NCBI RefSeq assembly: GCF_021462225.1
Contig: NC_061812.1
Span: 46,791,363-46,855,362 of the forward strand
DNA from: Girardinichthys multiradiatus
Taxonomy: Eukaryota; Chordata; Actinopteri; Cyprinodontiformes; Goodeidae
Length of the DNA stretch: 64,000 nucleotides
Reading direction: 5' to 3'
A model generated the notes under the pieces. The model made no database searches, was not told the origin of the DNA, and was given only the letters and a program-made list of their open reading frames with translations. Positions 51,653-62,994 of the stretch are shown one piece after another. The position numbers and the translations under genes are program-made. Positions within the stretch are counted from its first letter, which is position 1. The number at the start of each line of letters is the position of its first letter.

Positions 51653-51869
51653 AATGGGCAAGAATAGAGGAACTAGTTGGTTGTTTCCTCGCAGAAGAGC
51701 AGCGAACAAGATCGGAAAGACGCTACAGATGAATCAGAGGACCAGAGCCACAGCCCAGCTGATCGACTGCATTAAAAAGAGGATCAACCCGTGTGCCCAG
51801 AAAGGACTGTGCCTCAAGATTAAGAATCTGATTTCATCTAAAGCCTTTTTATCCAGACAACAAAAGTGA
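51618..51869 (+). CDS. Small basic ORF overlapping the virus-like ORF
   Basis: 83 codons in another frame, overlapping the end of the preceding ORF by 35 bases. It is strongly basic: WLFPRRRAANKIGKTLQMNQ, RTRATAQLIDCIKKRIN, CLKIKNLISSK. Overlapping frames of this kind are typical of compact viral genomes. The family is unknown; chance openness cannot be excluded. Confidence 0.3.
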   Translation: MSTKSLVKMLYKMGKNRGTSWLFPRRRAANKIGKTLQMNQRTRATAQLIDCIKKRINPCAQKGLCLKIKNLISSKAFLSRQQK

Positions 51870-52801
51870 ACTTGATCGGTCAACAGCTGATTGCTCTAAG
51901 TTTCAGGCTTCTGGAAGTCCTGAATCAACCTCATTTATGTCTCCGGGTCTCCTTCAAATCTTCAGCCTCTGGAAACTACTGTCTTCTGAGACATATGACA
52001 ACAAAGTTCCTGTTTAACCATCGAAGCCTGGAGCATCAGTGCCTGCCACTTAAAGGAAGAAAACTGAAGATTAAGTCGTATTCCCTTCAAGAAACCACTC
52101 GTTGTTACCAGAAGAAACTTCTCCATCAGGTGCATGATGACCCTCCATCTTCAAAGCCTCTCCAACCTCATTAGTTTCACCATCAGGGTAAGACAGGTTG
52201 AACTGATTGATTTATTTCTATTATTGAAATTATTACGTGTTGCCGAATTGAAGCTGTTACTGACCCCTGCATAAGCGTTGCTAATTAAAGAAAGAATATA
52301 AAATTCTAGTTAAATTGTGGACATTCAATTAATTGAATCACCTTATTTTTGGTTTTTCATTGGTGGTAAAAAGTCTTGTTGCCTGGTTCCAAGATATTTT
52401 AGGAGGTTTTTATAGGTTGCCTTAGCCAAGTTTGTTAAAACAGCGCCCTTGGGGCTCGTGCCAAGCCACTAAAATTAACCTAGCCCATATACCAAGAGCC
52501 AGTTGTAAAATTAGGGAATGAGCAGCCGTGAACAAAAGTGACTGTTGAAAGTGTGGATGACTGCGATAGGCTACTCAGTCGTCCAGACCTCCAGTTGAAG
52601 AAGGGCGAGACTGTATGAAGGCTGTCAGAGGATAGGCGAGTCATTTCCCGACACCAGCTTAAACAGAACTTTCAGTAAACCTGCTTAGTAAGAATTTCAG
52701 GTTTAGGGAAGTCCGGACCCGTTGGATGGAGAGCTGGATTGAGCAACCCCTTTAGACATAGGGAAGTAGGAGGGAGGGGTTAGCTCATCGGACAACGAAA
52801 G
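51870..52801. other. Region downstream of the virus-like ORFs
   Basis: A further open stretch to about 52174 lacks a proper ATG start. After a donor-like CAGGGTAAGACA (about 52186) the DNA becomes AT-rich and non-coding. Confidence 0.3.
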
Positions 52802-54061
52802 TGTGGAACTTTAACCTTATTTTGACTGACGAATCACTCTTGCACGAAATAAACACCCACGACTTCTCTTTATCTATGTGAACATTTATTAAATCGATCA
52901 GCCTGATACACTCGCTCTTCCGATTCAATGATCTTCACCTACTCAAACATGCAAAGTTCTACACAAAAAGGGGTAAAATATCTAACTAAACAAACTAAAG
53001 CAAAACAGCAGTGGGTGTGTATGGGATCAAACCAGCAGTTATGGCAAAAATGATAATATGACAAAGGGGTGTGGTGGTGAGCAGAGGTTGGGAGCGTAGC
53101 CCAAACTGTAACTCGGTTATACTCAGTCATAAAACATCCCCCAACTCTGGGCTGGGGTGAGCACACAAAGAGTTATAAAACTTTTGGCGGCAAGCTAGTA
53201 AGCAGTAACATTGAAGACAAAAGAAATGGTGAATTTCCCCATGAGGTTATTTTTACAGTCCAGTTCCACAGCGCACCTGCGCTTGCTCTCAGGTGTTAAA
53301 TAACCCCGCAAAGCACACACAAAGATGGGTAGCACAGCGGCTTCCAGACATCAAACACAGCACATCAAAGTTTCAATAAAAGGTTGCATTAGATTAAATG
53401 GCGAATCTAATCGCACTAAAACCTCCTCTACCCTGCCCAGACTATTTCTAAGAGAGAAATAAAAATAAAGGATGGGTTTTACTTGTTGATGTCTCCTCTC
53501 AGCAGAGGGAGAGAGAAGGACGGGGAAAGTTGGAAGTTAACGTGCGTCCACAGTTAACTTCAGGAAGAGCGGTCAATCTTCGTCCTTTGGCCTCCTTGGC
53601 GAAAAGGAAAAATATGATCTGACCGTCAGCAGTCGACTAGAACCAAGCAAGTTGCGTCTCCTTGAAACTCCATGGTTTTGGTTACGTGTTAAACTCACGT
53701 CTTTGATCGGCAAAGTGAAATTTCTGGCCTTCTCATTCCAGAAACCTCTTTGATGAATTTTTCGTTGGCCAACGAAGGAGAATAAATGAAGACTACACGT
53801 GGTACTTCTTCTCCAGAGAGAGATGCTTCAGATGTTGGTCCGGTATCCAAAGTGAAAGCAAATGGTGGGTCGTCTCATCCTCTGTTATATAGTTGACAGT
53901 GGCCTCAGGGCTGCGACGCCCCGTCTTATCAGCCGCAGTGTCCGATGGGATTTGTAGTAACGGACTGTACTGGATACAAAATGACCGATGACGTTGGAAG
54001 GGCATAGTGGCGTCCAGCAACGTGCAAATGGTCCAACATTCAGCAAACAAGTGGTCCAACA
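52802..54061 (-). repeat. LTR of family 2 (minus)
   Basis: On the minus strand it starts TGTTGGACCACTTG near 54061 and has a TATA box CTATATAACAG near 53890, AATAAA near 52892 and a U5-like GTGTTTATTTCGTGCAAGAG shared with 24860-24890. No clear target duplication was found, so the borders are provisional. Confidence 0.5.
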
Positions 54062-54169
54062 GCATGCATCGCTTCCAATGGCGCTGGATCACTTGTGTTT
54101 ATTGATGATGTGACAAAAGACGGAAGCAGCCAAATGAATTCTGAGGTGTATAGGGATATACTTTTTCTG

Positions 54170-54610
54170 CTCAGATTCAGCCAAATGCAGCAAAGTTGAT
54201 TGGACGGCCCACAAACAAGCAAAGACCCACAAAACAAGCAACAACTGAAGACAGCTACAGCAAAGGCCTGGCAAAGCATCACAAAGGAGGAAACCCAGCA
54301 TTTGGTGATGTCCATGGGTTCCAAACTTCAGGCAGGATTCTGAACAAAATATTGAAAAGTAAAATTTTACTTAGGGTTATGTTTATTTATCCAATTACTT
54401 TTAAGCCCCTGAAATGAGTGTTTATAAAAGAATAGCTACAATTTCTACATGTTTAATCATATATTTTTGTTCAACCCCATGAATTAAACCTTAAAGTCTG
54501 CACTTCAATTCTGTTGTAGTTGTTTCATTTCAAATCCAATGTGGTGGCATGCAGAGCCCAAATAATGAAGATTGTGTCACTGTCCAAATATTTCTGGGCC
54601 TAGCTGTAGG
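54170..54610 (+). mobile_element. DNA-transposon remnant with TGTCCAAATATTTCTGG end
   Basis: Ends GTGTCACTGTCCAAATATTT then CTGGGCCTAGCTGTA, a frequent terminus of fish DNA transposons. The left part is decayed coding-like text without recognisable catalytic residues. Family not assigned. Confidence 0.4.
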
Positions 54611-55009
54611 TGGTGATAATGTTCATAGGTGGGTGTAGAACTAATTGCCAAGGATTTGCTTGTCTTAATAAATGTAAATGTGTTCTGTGCTTGGTTGAGT
54701 TATTGGGTCCTCTGTATCAGATTTTCCAGGAAAACGTCCTTTATCAGTAGGTTGTTGTGAACTACATTGCCCTGTGGAAAAACCCAGTCATGAGGGCCCC
54801 TTTCTAGAGAGATATCAACTGCAGCATCTCCACATTACCAACCCTAGTTTGATGCCCCTGGATAACATGAACCACCATTGTTCCATTGAAGGAGAAAGCT
54901 CCTTGCACTATGATGGAGCCTTCTCTAGTGTCCCACTGGATGATCTCATTAACAATTTAAAACATAGCCCTGAGGATTTTTTAGGGTATTTACAATGATT
55001 GTCTTATTG
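54611..55009. other. No recognised gene
   Basis: A plus-strand frame at 54774-54998 (MEKPSHEGPFLERYQLQHLH) is open, but has no known domain. Confidence 0.3.
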
Positions 55010-55420
55010 CATCTAATTTCCACCAGGAAAAGCACAGTGGGCCAACACCAGTAGATGACATGGCACCCAATAATCCCTACTGACTGGAAACTTCACACTG
55101 GACTTCAAACAACTAGGATTCTGTGCCGCTCCTTCTCTAGACTCTGGGACCTTGATTTCTAAATGAAATGCAAAACCATCAGCAAATACAACATCTATTT
55201 GAGGAAACCTGCATAATAGAGTTACAACAGCATTTAATTTCCTTTTGGGATTAATAAAGAATTTTTATTTGAACTGAATTGAATCTGTAAGCCATAATCA
55301 TCAAAATTATTAAGAAATATTTCACTCTGTGTCTAATGAATCTACATAATATACGAGTTTCACTTCCTGAAATGATTGAGAAAAAATACTGGACTTTTTG
55401 ACAATATAAATTTATGTACT
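55010..55420 (-). mobile_element. Tc1-like fossil
   Basis: GCACAGTGGGCCAACACCAG, TAGACTCTGGGACCTTGATT and the terminal-region text TTTCACTCTGTGTCTAATGA are all eroded Tc1 pieces. Confidence 0.45.
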
Positions 55421-55505
55421 TCATTCAGCCTGTGACACCACCACCCGATATGAGTGACTGGTTTCGAAATCCGCCTCTCGATACGATTAAAGACGCAAAT
55501 ACTTA

Positions 55506-55763
55506 TTATCGTCCAAACTCATCATAATTACGTGTTTTTTTCTGCTCTGGTTCCTTGCATTTAGGCTGAAACATAAGGTGGGGCCATTGATGTTTATAGA
55601 AGAAACAGCGTCCCCTACAGCCACAGCTTGGAATGGTTTTAGAATTTGATGCCTGTATGAAAAAACGGAGCATTTTTTTGTTTCTCTTTGCTGGTAATTT
55701 TGTACGTAGTGATTTAAACCTGAAATGACTATCAAATCCAATGTACATTTCTACAAGTGACAT
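55506..55763 (-). CDS. Unidentified 85-residue ORF divergent to usp48
   Basis: First ATG on the minus strand downstream of the putative divergent promoter, in a good start context (A at -3). The product begins MSLVEMYIGFDSHFRF, is basic, has a Cys/Gly cluster (PSCGCRGRC) near the middle and ends NYDEFGR. I do not recognise it, and no transmembrane segment or signal peptide is evident. A splice donor lies just upstream of the ATG, so a spliced transcript might skip this ORF, and a second ORF overlaps it in another frame. It may be a chance ORF in a long non-coding RNA. Confidence 0.25.
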   Translation of the reverse strand: MSLVEMYIGFDSHFRFKSLRTKLPAKRNKKMLRFFIQASNSKTIPSCGCRGRCFFYKHQWPHLMFQPKCKEPEQKKTRNYDEFGR

Positions 55764-55785
55764 TTTGGTGAAATTTACTTACGGG

Positions 55786-56365
55786 TCTGCTTGTGTTTCC
55801 TTCCTCGTCCTACGTCGCCTGCGTCACTTGTTGACGTCGTCTTGATTTTGAGCGGAGGACTTATTTATTTATTAATTGACGCAAGGGCGCTAAATCTAAA
55901 ATAAACCGCAAATAAAATGTAATAACCCACTATGTTTACACTGATGAAGTAGTTACACGCACGAGAGGTTCGATAATATTTTTCCTTAACAATAAATTAT
56001 TTACATCTGCGTCAGACTGCGAGAAACTGAATGTCTTGTTGCTAGCACAAACAGCTAGCAAGCTAACTTCACGAGTTTATTCAGCGGAGACGTTTCCTTT
56101 AACTATGTGTTGGTAGCTATTTTCATTTAATGTTTAATGTGTTGTTGCAATGTGATATACGTTCGGGTTTTTAAGTGCAGCTTTGTTGTGACAGTTAAAT
56201 TGACCTACATCAGTTGGCTAAAAATAAGTAGCATACTGATAACAGGAGGACTTCTTATTAAGCTGCATGCTACAATTTAGCTTCGGCTAACTGACTATGT
56301 TAGCAAGTCCTGGGAACTATTTCGTTATTTAAAATTTTCCTTTTCGTTTTGTCTCTTTCTTTAGC
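55786..56365. promoter_or_regulatory. usp48 promoter, probably bidirectional
   Basis: CpG-richer than its surroundings at 55790-55860, with TGACGTCG (CRE-like) and TGCGTCAC motifs. To the right is usp48; to the left, on the minus strand, an exon-like segment ends at a strong donor (GTAAGT, minus, 55782-55787). This suggests divergent transcription from one CpG promoter. Inferred from motifs. Confidence 0.45.
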
Positions 56366-56401
56366 CTTTTTTAACGTTTCTGATTCTGGTACAGAAATTA
56401 T

Positions 56402-56407
56402 ATGTAA
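56402..56407 (+). promoter_or_regulatory. Start-stop upstream ORF just before the usp48 start
   Basis: The bases ATGTAA (an initiator immediately followed by a stop) end four bases before the usp48 ATG at 56412. If this stretch is in the mature 5' leader it is a minimal uORF, a type known to slow initiation at the next start. Sequence fact; the regulatory role is inferred. Confidence 0.5.
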
Positions 56408-56411
56408 GGAT

Positions 56412-56545
56412 ATGGCACCTCGCGTAAAACTGGAGAAAGCCGCTTGGCTTTGGGTGGAAACAGTAAAACCAGAAGATATAAAGCAGGAACATATAGAGCT
56501 AGCATATCGGATCAATATTCCGACGTGCAAGAGAGGAATCTGCAG
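56412..56545 (+). CDS. usp48: usp48 coding exon 1
   Basis: The start ATG has G at -3 and G at +4. It codes [16 protein letters not shown] to KRGICR; the donor GTACAG splits the last codon after two bases. A pyrimidine-rich tract ending in TTTAG at about 56365 could be a 3' splice site, so an upstream non-coding exon is possible. Confidence 0.93.
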
Positions 56546-59500
56546 GTACAGTATGAACATTTTAAACTTAAAGTATGTGCAGAAACAAACTTCCAAGTTG
56601 AACTCTCGAAGGTCTGCTTTGTATAGATATGTTAAAAAGCACCGCTAACATGCTTCAATTTTTATTTCGACGTGTTAAAGTTTTGCATTCTTTTGTCCAT
56701 TTACATTCTCAGATATATTTCTTTATAACTGTATATAAAAAATTTTTGGACAATTTTTGTGAATGCACAATACATATTTACGTTTCTCCTGTAAATTCAA
56801 GGATTCGCATGTCGTATTTTTGTAAACCTTTACAGCTTCACTTTTTCGTTCCCATTAATAGATTTTAACGTGTATGTATTTGTTCAGTACGTTTATATTG
56901 TTGTGTCTCTTTGCTACTGAATCATTGTAAACGATTCCCCCTGCTTGTCTAATAAATAATTCTGTTAGTTTTTGTTACAGTTAGCTATATCCTCACAATC
57001 TTCAGTGCATTCGCCATTGTGTGATCATGAAGTTTGGCATCTGACAATATAATAAGGGCTCATTACAGTTTGTTGAGATTGTTGAATATAAAGTGGTTTG
57101 TAATTCTGTTATATTACAAAATTGTTTTCATTTATGAGAGAAACAATAATTGTTAAAGTGAAATCGATAAAAGGACAGTAATGGTCATTACTTTTTGTTA
57201 TAGGAGGAATTGCAAAGGGAATCCCAACTGTCTTGTAGGTATTGGGGAACAGGTGTGGCTTGGAGAGATTGATGAAAACACTTTCCATAATATTGATGAT
57301 CCAAATTCAGAACGCAGAGAAAAGGTATTTCTAAGTAACATACCCTTGGTTAATATTTACTCAGTTGTTCTTTAGTAGGGTGTTATAGTGCCATCTATGG
57401 AACAAGTTTTGAAGATATTCCAATTTTTGTTTTCTGTACTTATTGAGTTTTTTTGCCCCCTTCCAGAACATATTTGTTGGCCTGACCAACCTTGGTGCAA
57501 CGTGTTACGTCAACACATTCCTGCAAGTGTGGTTCCATAACCTGGAGCTCCGTAGGAGCCTTTATCTGTGCCAAAATTCACGGGCACAGGAACACAATAT
57601 TGATTCTGGTATATCTAAAAGCTACATTTGAGCATGTTCTTTGAAAGTCTGTATTTGTGTAATTAAACTGAATAAAAAATAAACTGAATTGCCAGATTTT
57701 AGCCAGATGGAAAGTATGATAACTTGATTTATATCTGTTTCAAGTGCATTAATTGTCTGGAAGAACCTTAGACCTTTTCTCTATTTTACTTTGTGTCTCA
57801 GATTATGAACCCCAGTCCATATGTGAGCATTTGCAGTACCTATTTGCACTCCTTCAAAATAGCAACAGAAAGTACATCGACCCCTCAGGGCTCGTCAAAG
57901 CACTGGGTCTGGATACGGGACAGCAACAGGTGAATCAGACACAAATTGTTGGACAAGATCCTAGTTGTATTTCAGAAACAGCTAGTTTCATATTTGGAAC
58001 ACTTTCAACGTGTAGTACATTACAGTAATCTTTTCTCTATTGTTTTCTGTGGTAAACTCTTTGTAATCACCATACATTTGATAAGGAACTGTATTCTGAT
58101 TGGAATTACTTTGAAACGTTCTTTTTTTTATTAGATTCAACTATTCTTTTAATAACTCTGCCACTAACGTACTGACTCACTTGCACTGCAGAGAAAGGTT
58201 ACTATGATCAGTTTGATTACATTTTTATGTATTTATTTTGTTTAGTGATACATTCTAGAATCACTAAGCAGACATGAGAGACAGATTGCAAACATTAGCT
58301 TGGTTATTAAAAATGAATGAGGGCTTTCTTTTAAAGTCAGATCTCTAAATGTCATTTATTTTTATTGCCAGGATGCCCAGGAGTTTTCAAACCTTTTCTT
58401 GTCTCTTCTGGAGGAGACATTGTCTAAGGAGAAGAATCCCAACTTGCAAAATCTCATCCAGCAGCAGTTCTGTGGGCAGTTCTTCTACGTTACAATGTAA
58501 GGCCAACTATATTTTGTGCTTCAAAAAAAAAAAAATTTGCATTTTCAGACACTGATGTCATAACATGTAGTGATTGGTGTCCCACTGTGATCCTGCCTCG
58601 TTCATTACCAAACAAGTTAGAAAGAGTGCCTCTAACAGGTCTAAATTTGGGAAGCAAAGAAGCATAAACCAGGCTGAAGTTAGTGTTAAAACCACCTGAG
58701 TCCTATCTAGGAATTGCTTTATTGTAAGTTACAGATAATCACTTATTCATCCAGCAAGACACCAGGTGCAGGTTTCCTTTAATGAGCACCATCAGGGTGG
58801 TCATGATGAAGGACAGAAAGCAGGAATTTCACATGAGCTGCTGAAAGCTAAATGGTCTGGCCATGATAGAAAACAGAAGGACCCCTCTTTGTGAGCTTCT
58901 AGTTGGATTTGCATCAGGATTTGAAAAGTATCTTTCCATTGCTGCTGTCACGATTAAACCATTTATTCCTAAAGCAGCTAAAGGGTCCTTCAGATCACAT
59001 CACTGCATGCCATTGCTGCTGCCAGTCCAATTCTACAGGTAGACAAAAGAAAGTATCGCTCAATAAACAGGGAAAATTTAACATATCTACTGGTATCACT
59101 AAGACATAGAAGTAAGTGCAAAACAGTAAGAGTTGGGAATAAAAAATCCTTTTGAAACGGTTTTCCATCTAAGCGCAGTTTGTGTTTTCCTCTTTCTTTT
59201 CTGTCATGTTTTCTGTGCTGATTCTAAACGTGGAGCTATGGGTTGTTTAAAGGTGCAATATTGATAAAATGTAAATTATAACAATTAATCAAAGCACAAG
59301 CATGCTATTAATTACATAACAGATTTTTTTCTGAATATTACTTGTAATGTTTAATGTTACATAAAACATCTAACTAAGCCAAGGTAAAGTTTTACTCAAG
59401 ATAGTACATATAAACTGTATTATGGATACAGTTATTAATAAATAGCGATCAATTTGTTTTTCAATCCCCTGTTTATTCAAGTTGATGATAGTTTCTTCAA

Positions 59501-62500
59501 AGAGCCGTTGTTGATTTTTGCTGCATGTCTTCCCCTCCCTCTCTTCCCCGTGTCCTGTATGTCAACTTACAAAATAAATGCCACTAGTGCCACATAATAA
59601 AAATAAAAAACAAATAAATATATCCATGTGGCCTACATATAAGTTTGGCCAAAAGAGGGTTAGACAAAACACGTTCCTCTTTAATTAAATCCTGACCAAA
59701 CACATTAGCTGACAAATTGTTCAGTCAAATAAGTGTATTAGTATTTTGGCTACTTACCTGTTTGATGGTCTAAGGGACATCAGCTTCTCTGTCTGTATCT
59801 CCAGCCAAAAAGCAAAAAAAAATTATATATCGGGATCCAAAGAAAAGTTAAAGTTTTGAGGGTTGTTTCTTGAGCTCTCAGTTAATATTCCAACTTATAA
59901 ATCAAAGCCGAAGACAGCATAGAGAGGCGAGACACAAATGTCGGCATCACCAATGTGAGTCTTTAGAAAGACAGCAAAAACAGCATGCATGTGTGCTACA
60001 GCTGGACTGAGTCTTTAATGTCCACACTCAGATACTCAGATGGTCAATCAGTGTGCAGCTTGAGGAAATCACTGGAGCTCTTTCTGTGTAAAATATCCAA
60101 AGTTTGCAGGTTATAAACAGTGTAATTCTTTCATTCACCCCAAACAGAGCACCGTTAAATAATGTGAGGGTGAAATGCTTAGACTTCACGTTTGTAACAT
60201 AAAAACAGCATTGTTCAAGTAAAAGTTCTCAAAAATGTGATCTCCAATCATGGTTGATATTCATTAGAACATGTTCATGCACAACACTGCTAACCAAACT
60301 GCATAAAGGTAAGAAATGACTTTGTGAAGCTTTGCAAATTCCAGTTTGTCCTGAATTAAAATGTCATTTGTCCAATAACATTTCTTGACAAGGTATATGT
60401 AAAACTTTACTGAATTTATAAAGGTTTTTTTTTTTAAGTTGTTTGCCTTGTTTCCAGATGTAATCAGTGTGGAAGATCATCTACTTTGCCATCCCGGTTC
60501 TATGAGCTGGAGCTGAATATTCAGGGGCACAAAAACCTCACAGAGTGCATCACAGAGTTCCTAAAGGTAGCTTTGTTTCCCTATTATAGCTCCAGTCAGA
60601 AGTATGAAATGATGAGTAATGTCTACTTTTGGACTGTTGATTTTTTTGAACCATTTTAACGCACTGGATAGATAATACAGCACATAACTGCAGTGATAAA
60701 AATCAAGAATTAGGTGCACACGTTTAGATTATTTTGGATTTTCTGTCATTTGAACAGCCAATCAATAAAGATACCATTAGTACATGGTGGGAAGACTGTC
60801 ACTGTTGAATGTGACATTTGTTTTCCAGCAGCTTCTAGTTTGTTGCAGGCCTTTAGCCGTGGTTGTTTCCATTTTGTTATTGAACACCTTAACCTTTTCC
60901 TTTCATCTTAAGGTTAAAAGTCTTTCAGATGGTTGAAATATAGACACAGTTTGGTGTTCCAACAGGACACCAATCCCAAGATTAACAAGTGTACCAGGAA
61001 ATCAACCAGTTAAATGAACTCTTTCAGTTCTACCAAATATAGCCAGAATTTTGCTAGAAGTTTGGTAACTAAAAGCAGGTTGTCACAGGAATCCTTGCTA
61101 AGGGATATTAATAATACTGATCAAATAGTGACGTTTGTGTATTTAGGCCTGTGTGTATAATTTTTACTCTGTTTGGATCTGAGAAAGCTTGGTGAATTCA
61201 AACTTGAGCATCTGGTTCCTGTTTTAAAAAAGTAATTGAAATTAAATTTTGTATAATGGCTCCACCCTGACCTTGCATTATTATGGAACTCGTGACCAGA
61301 ATTATTTAGTGTATCGTTTTAGGCAATAATAAATAGTGGAATTCCTCCATATGTTATTGAAATTAACATTAGGGTGCCTTGTGTTAGATTACAGTTGTGT
61401 GTGGTTGTTTTAAATGCTCTACTTTTAACCTTGTAGGAAGAGAAGCTGGATGGAGAGAACCGCTACTTCTGTGAAAACTGCCAGAGTAAACAGAGTGCCA
61501 CCCGGCGGATCAGACTTCACAGCCTTCCTCCAACCCTTAACTTGCAGCTCATGCGCTTTGTCTTTGATAGGTCAGTAACGGGGTTGGAAAATAACTGCTT
61601 CCACTGACAAAATATGTGAATGAGTGAGTGAAACATGTACCCTATTCTATAGATCTTAGTGGTCAGCTTCTTTTTAATTAATGTTTTGTTCTCGTTTTGG
61701 AACCAAACATCGAATGAGAACAAACTAATTGTGGGATGCTAAGCTGATTATTGACTGTGTGATCTGGAGGCTTTAGTTGAATTTAACAACAATCTTATAA
61801 TAATAAATCTGTTTTGAATTAAAAGACTATGCTTTTGAGTGGTCTATGTTTGTGTGTGAAGAAAGCTTACTTGTGGAAGGATACCCATATACAAGGAAAG
61901 ACAATGAAATGTATGAATTCAACAGAAAACACAGGTCCCTAAAATCTCTCGTTTGCTCTCATCTACAGACAAACAGGTCTTAAGAAGAAGCTCAGCACTT
62001 TCATCAATTTTCCTGAGCAGCTGGACATGGAACCCTTCTTTGAGGGAAAACTAGGTATTAATGAATTATTTTTGTGCATTCAGATATTGTATTGAGAATG
62101 TACCACTCACCCTCATTCTGGAATGCAGATCTGTTTTGATCTATTTTGTTGTTGGGATAAAACATGATTAGCATTTGCATAAGAGCCCGCAGCCTTGTAT
62201 TGTTGTCATTGATTGCATATTCCTATGTTTTGGCCTTTTCAATTTTAACTTTTTGTCATTTATAATAAGATTTTTACTCAAATATTAGTTTTTTTTTTCT
62301 TTTAAAATCTACTCCTTTACTTCCTCTTTTCTGAAGACAAATGTTAAATGAGAGTGCTGCATGTTTGTGTGTTTATGACGTAGAAGTATTGTACAAGACA
62401 AGAGAGCAGTAAAATGGCAATAACTATGCCAATGTTAAAGCTAGTCCTTAACTGAGCAAAAATAAAACAAGTCAACATAGGTGATAAATAACAGAAATGA

Positions 62501-62994
62501 CATTTCCTTTAGCTGTGGGTGAAGTGACTTCCGAACTCAAATCATCAGTAGTGAACATAACCTTACCTTATCAGTTCATTAATTGTAGAATTTAGCATTT
62601 CAACAAAAAGGGTAAGGCAGTTCTGTAATTCAGACAAATGAAAGAAGTTCTGCTTTCCAAAAGGGACTTCATGTAGGTATATTCAAAGTATTCATTGACG
62701 AAATACTTATTTTTTTTTTTTGTGTTGCTGAATAACAGATATGCTTAGCTGATGAACCTGAAGTATGAAAGACTGCTGTTGTCGTTCTGTATTTCATTTG
62801 ACATTTTTTCTCAGACCAGAGATCTGTCTATGAGCTAAGTGCGGTGCTAATTCACCGAGGAATCAGTGCCTACTCGGGACACTACATCGCCCATGTGAAA
62901 GATGCTCTTACTGGTGACTGGTACAAATTCAATGATGAAGAGATAGAAAAAATGGAGGGAAAGAAGCTGCAGCTTGGTATTGAAGAGGACATTG
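56412..62994 (+). CDS. usp48: Ubiquitin carboxyl-terminal hydrolase 48, N-terminal catalytic part (9 exons)
   Basis: Cysteine deubiquitinase of the USP family (C19); the vertebrate protein is mainly nuclear and has been tied to NF-kB/RelA turnover and histone H2A deubiquitination. Coding exons: 56412-56545, 57204-57324, 57467-57608, 57802-57929, 58372-58496, 60458-60566, 61437-61570, 61969-62054, 62815-62994. All junctions are GT-AG and keep frame over 386 codons. The product starts [12 protein letters not shown]. The catalytic Cys box [11 protein letters not shown] puts Cys at residue 98, the same number as in human USP48. Zinc-ribbon pairs CNQC and CENC follow, then the His box YSGHYIAH (His about 349) and WYKFNDEE with the third catalytic residue. 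All catalytic elements are present. Relative to human it is shorter before the DYEPQ segment. The C-terminal DUSP and ubiquitin-like domains lie beyond the right edge; the next exon is not in the window. Confidence 0.95.
57204..57324 (+). CDS. usp48: usp48 coding exon 2
   Basis: 121 bp coding [20 protein letters not shown] and the acidic [11 protein letters not shown] segment just before the catalytic core. Acceptor TTATAG, donor GTATTT. Confidence 0.93.
57467..57608 (+). CDS. usp48: usp48 coding exon 3 (catalytic cysteine box)
   Basis: 142 bp coding [20 protein letters not shown] with nucleophile Cys98. The variable tail [11 protein letters not shown] is shorter than in human. Acceptor TTCCAG, donor GTATAT. 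Confidence 0.93.
57802..57929 (+). CDS. usp48: usp48 coding exon 4
   Basis: 128 bp coding [20 protein letters not shown] and [13 protein letters not shown], a conserved USP core helix region. Acceptor TCTCAG, donor GTGAAT. Confidence 0.93.
58372..58496 (+). CDS. usp48: usp48 coding exon 5 (QQDAQEF box)
   Basis: 125 bp; opens with DAQEF, completing the conserved QQDAQEF motif across the splice, and continues to [12 protein letters not shown]. Donor GTAAGG. The following intron is about 2 kb and holds a dispersed repeat at 58728-59245. Confidence 0.93.
58728..59245 (+). repeat. Dispersed ~0.5 kb repeat in usp48 intron 5
   Basis: Inverted counterpart of 29610-31695 (without its Tc1). Shared words include ACTTATTCATCCAGCAAGAC and CTGTGCTGATTCTAAACGTG. 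No coding capacity; family unknown. Confidence 0.6.
60458..60566 (+). CDS. usp48: usp48 coding exon 6 (first zinc-ribbon pair)
   Basis: 109 bp coding [20 protein letters not shown] and the [16 protein letters not shown] segment. The CxxC is the first half of the USP zinc ribbon. Acceptor TTCCAG, donor GTAGCT. Confidence 0.93.
61437..61570 (+). CDS. usp48: usp48 coding exon 7 (second zinc-ribbon pair)
   Basis: 134 bp coding [19 protein letters not shown], then [16 protein letters not shown]. The CENC pair completes the ribbon. Acceptor TTGTAG, donor GTCAGT. Confidence 0.93.
61969..62054 (+). CDS. usp48: usp48 coding exon 8
   Basis: 86 bp coding [20 protein letters not shown] and EPFFEGKL, the palm region before the histidine box. 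Acceptor CTACAG, donor GTATTA. Confidence 0.92.
62815..62994 (+). CDS. usp48: usp48 coding exon 9 (catalytic histidine)
   Basis: 180 bp coding [40 protein letters not shown] and [16 protein letters not shown]. It contains the catalytic His and the Asn/Asp pair. Acceptor TCTCAG, donor GTGAGT. No further usp48 exon is seen before 64000. Confidence 0.93.
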
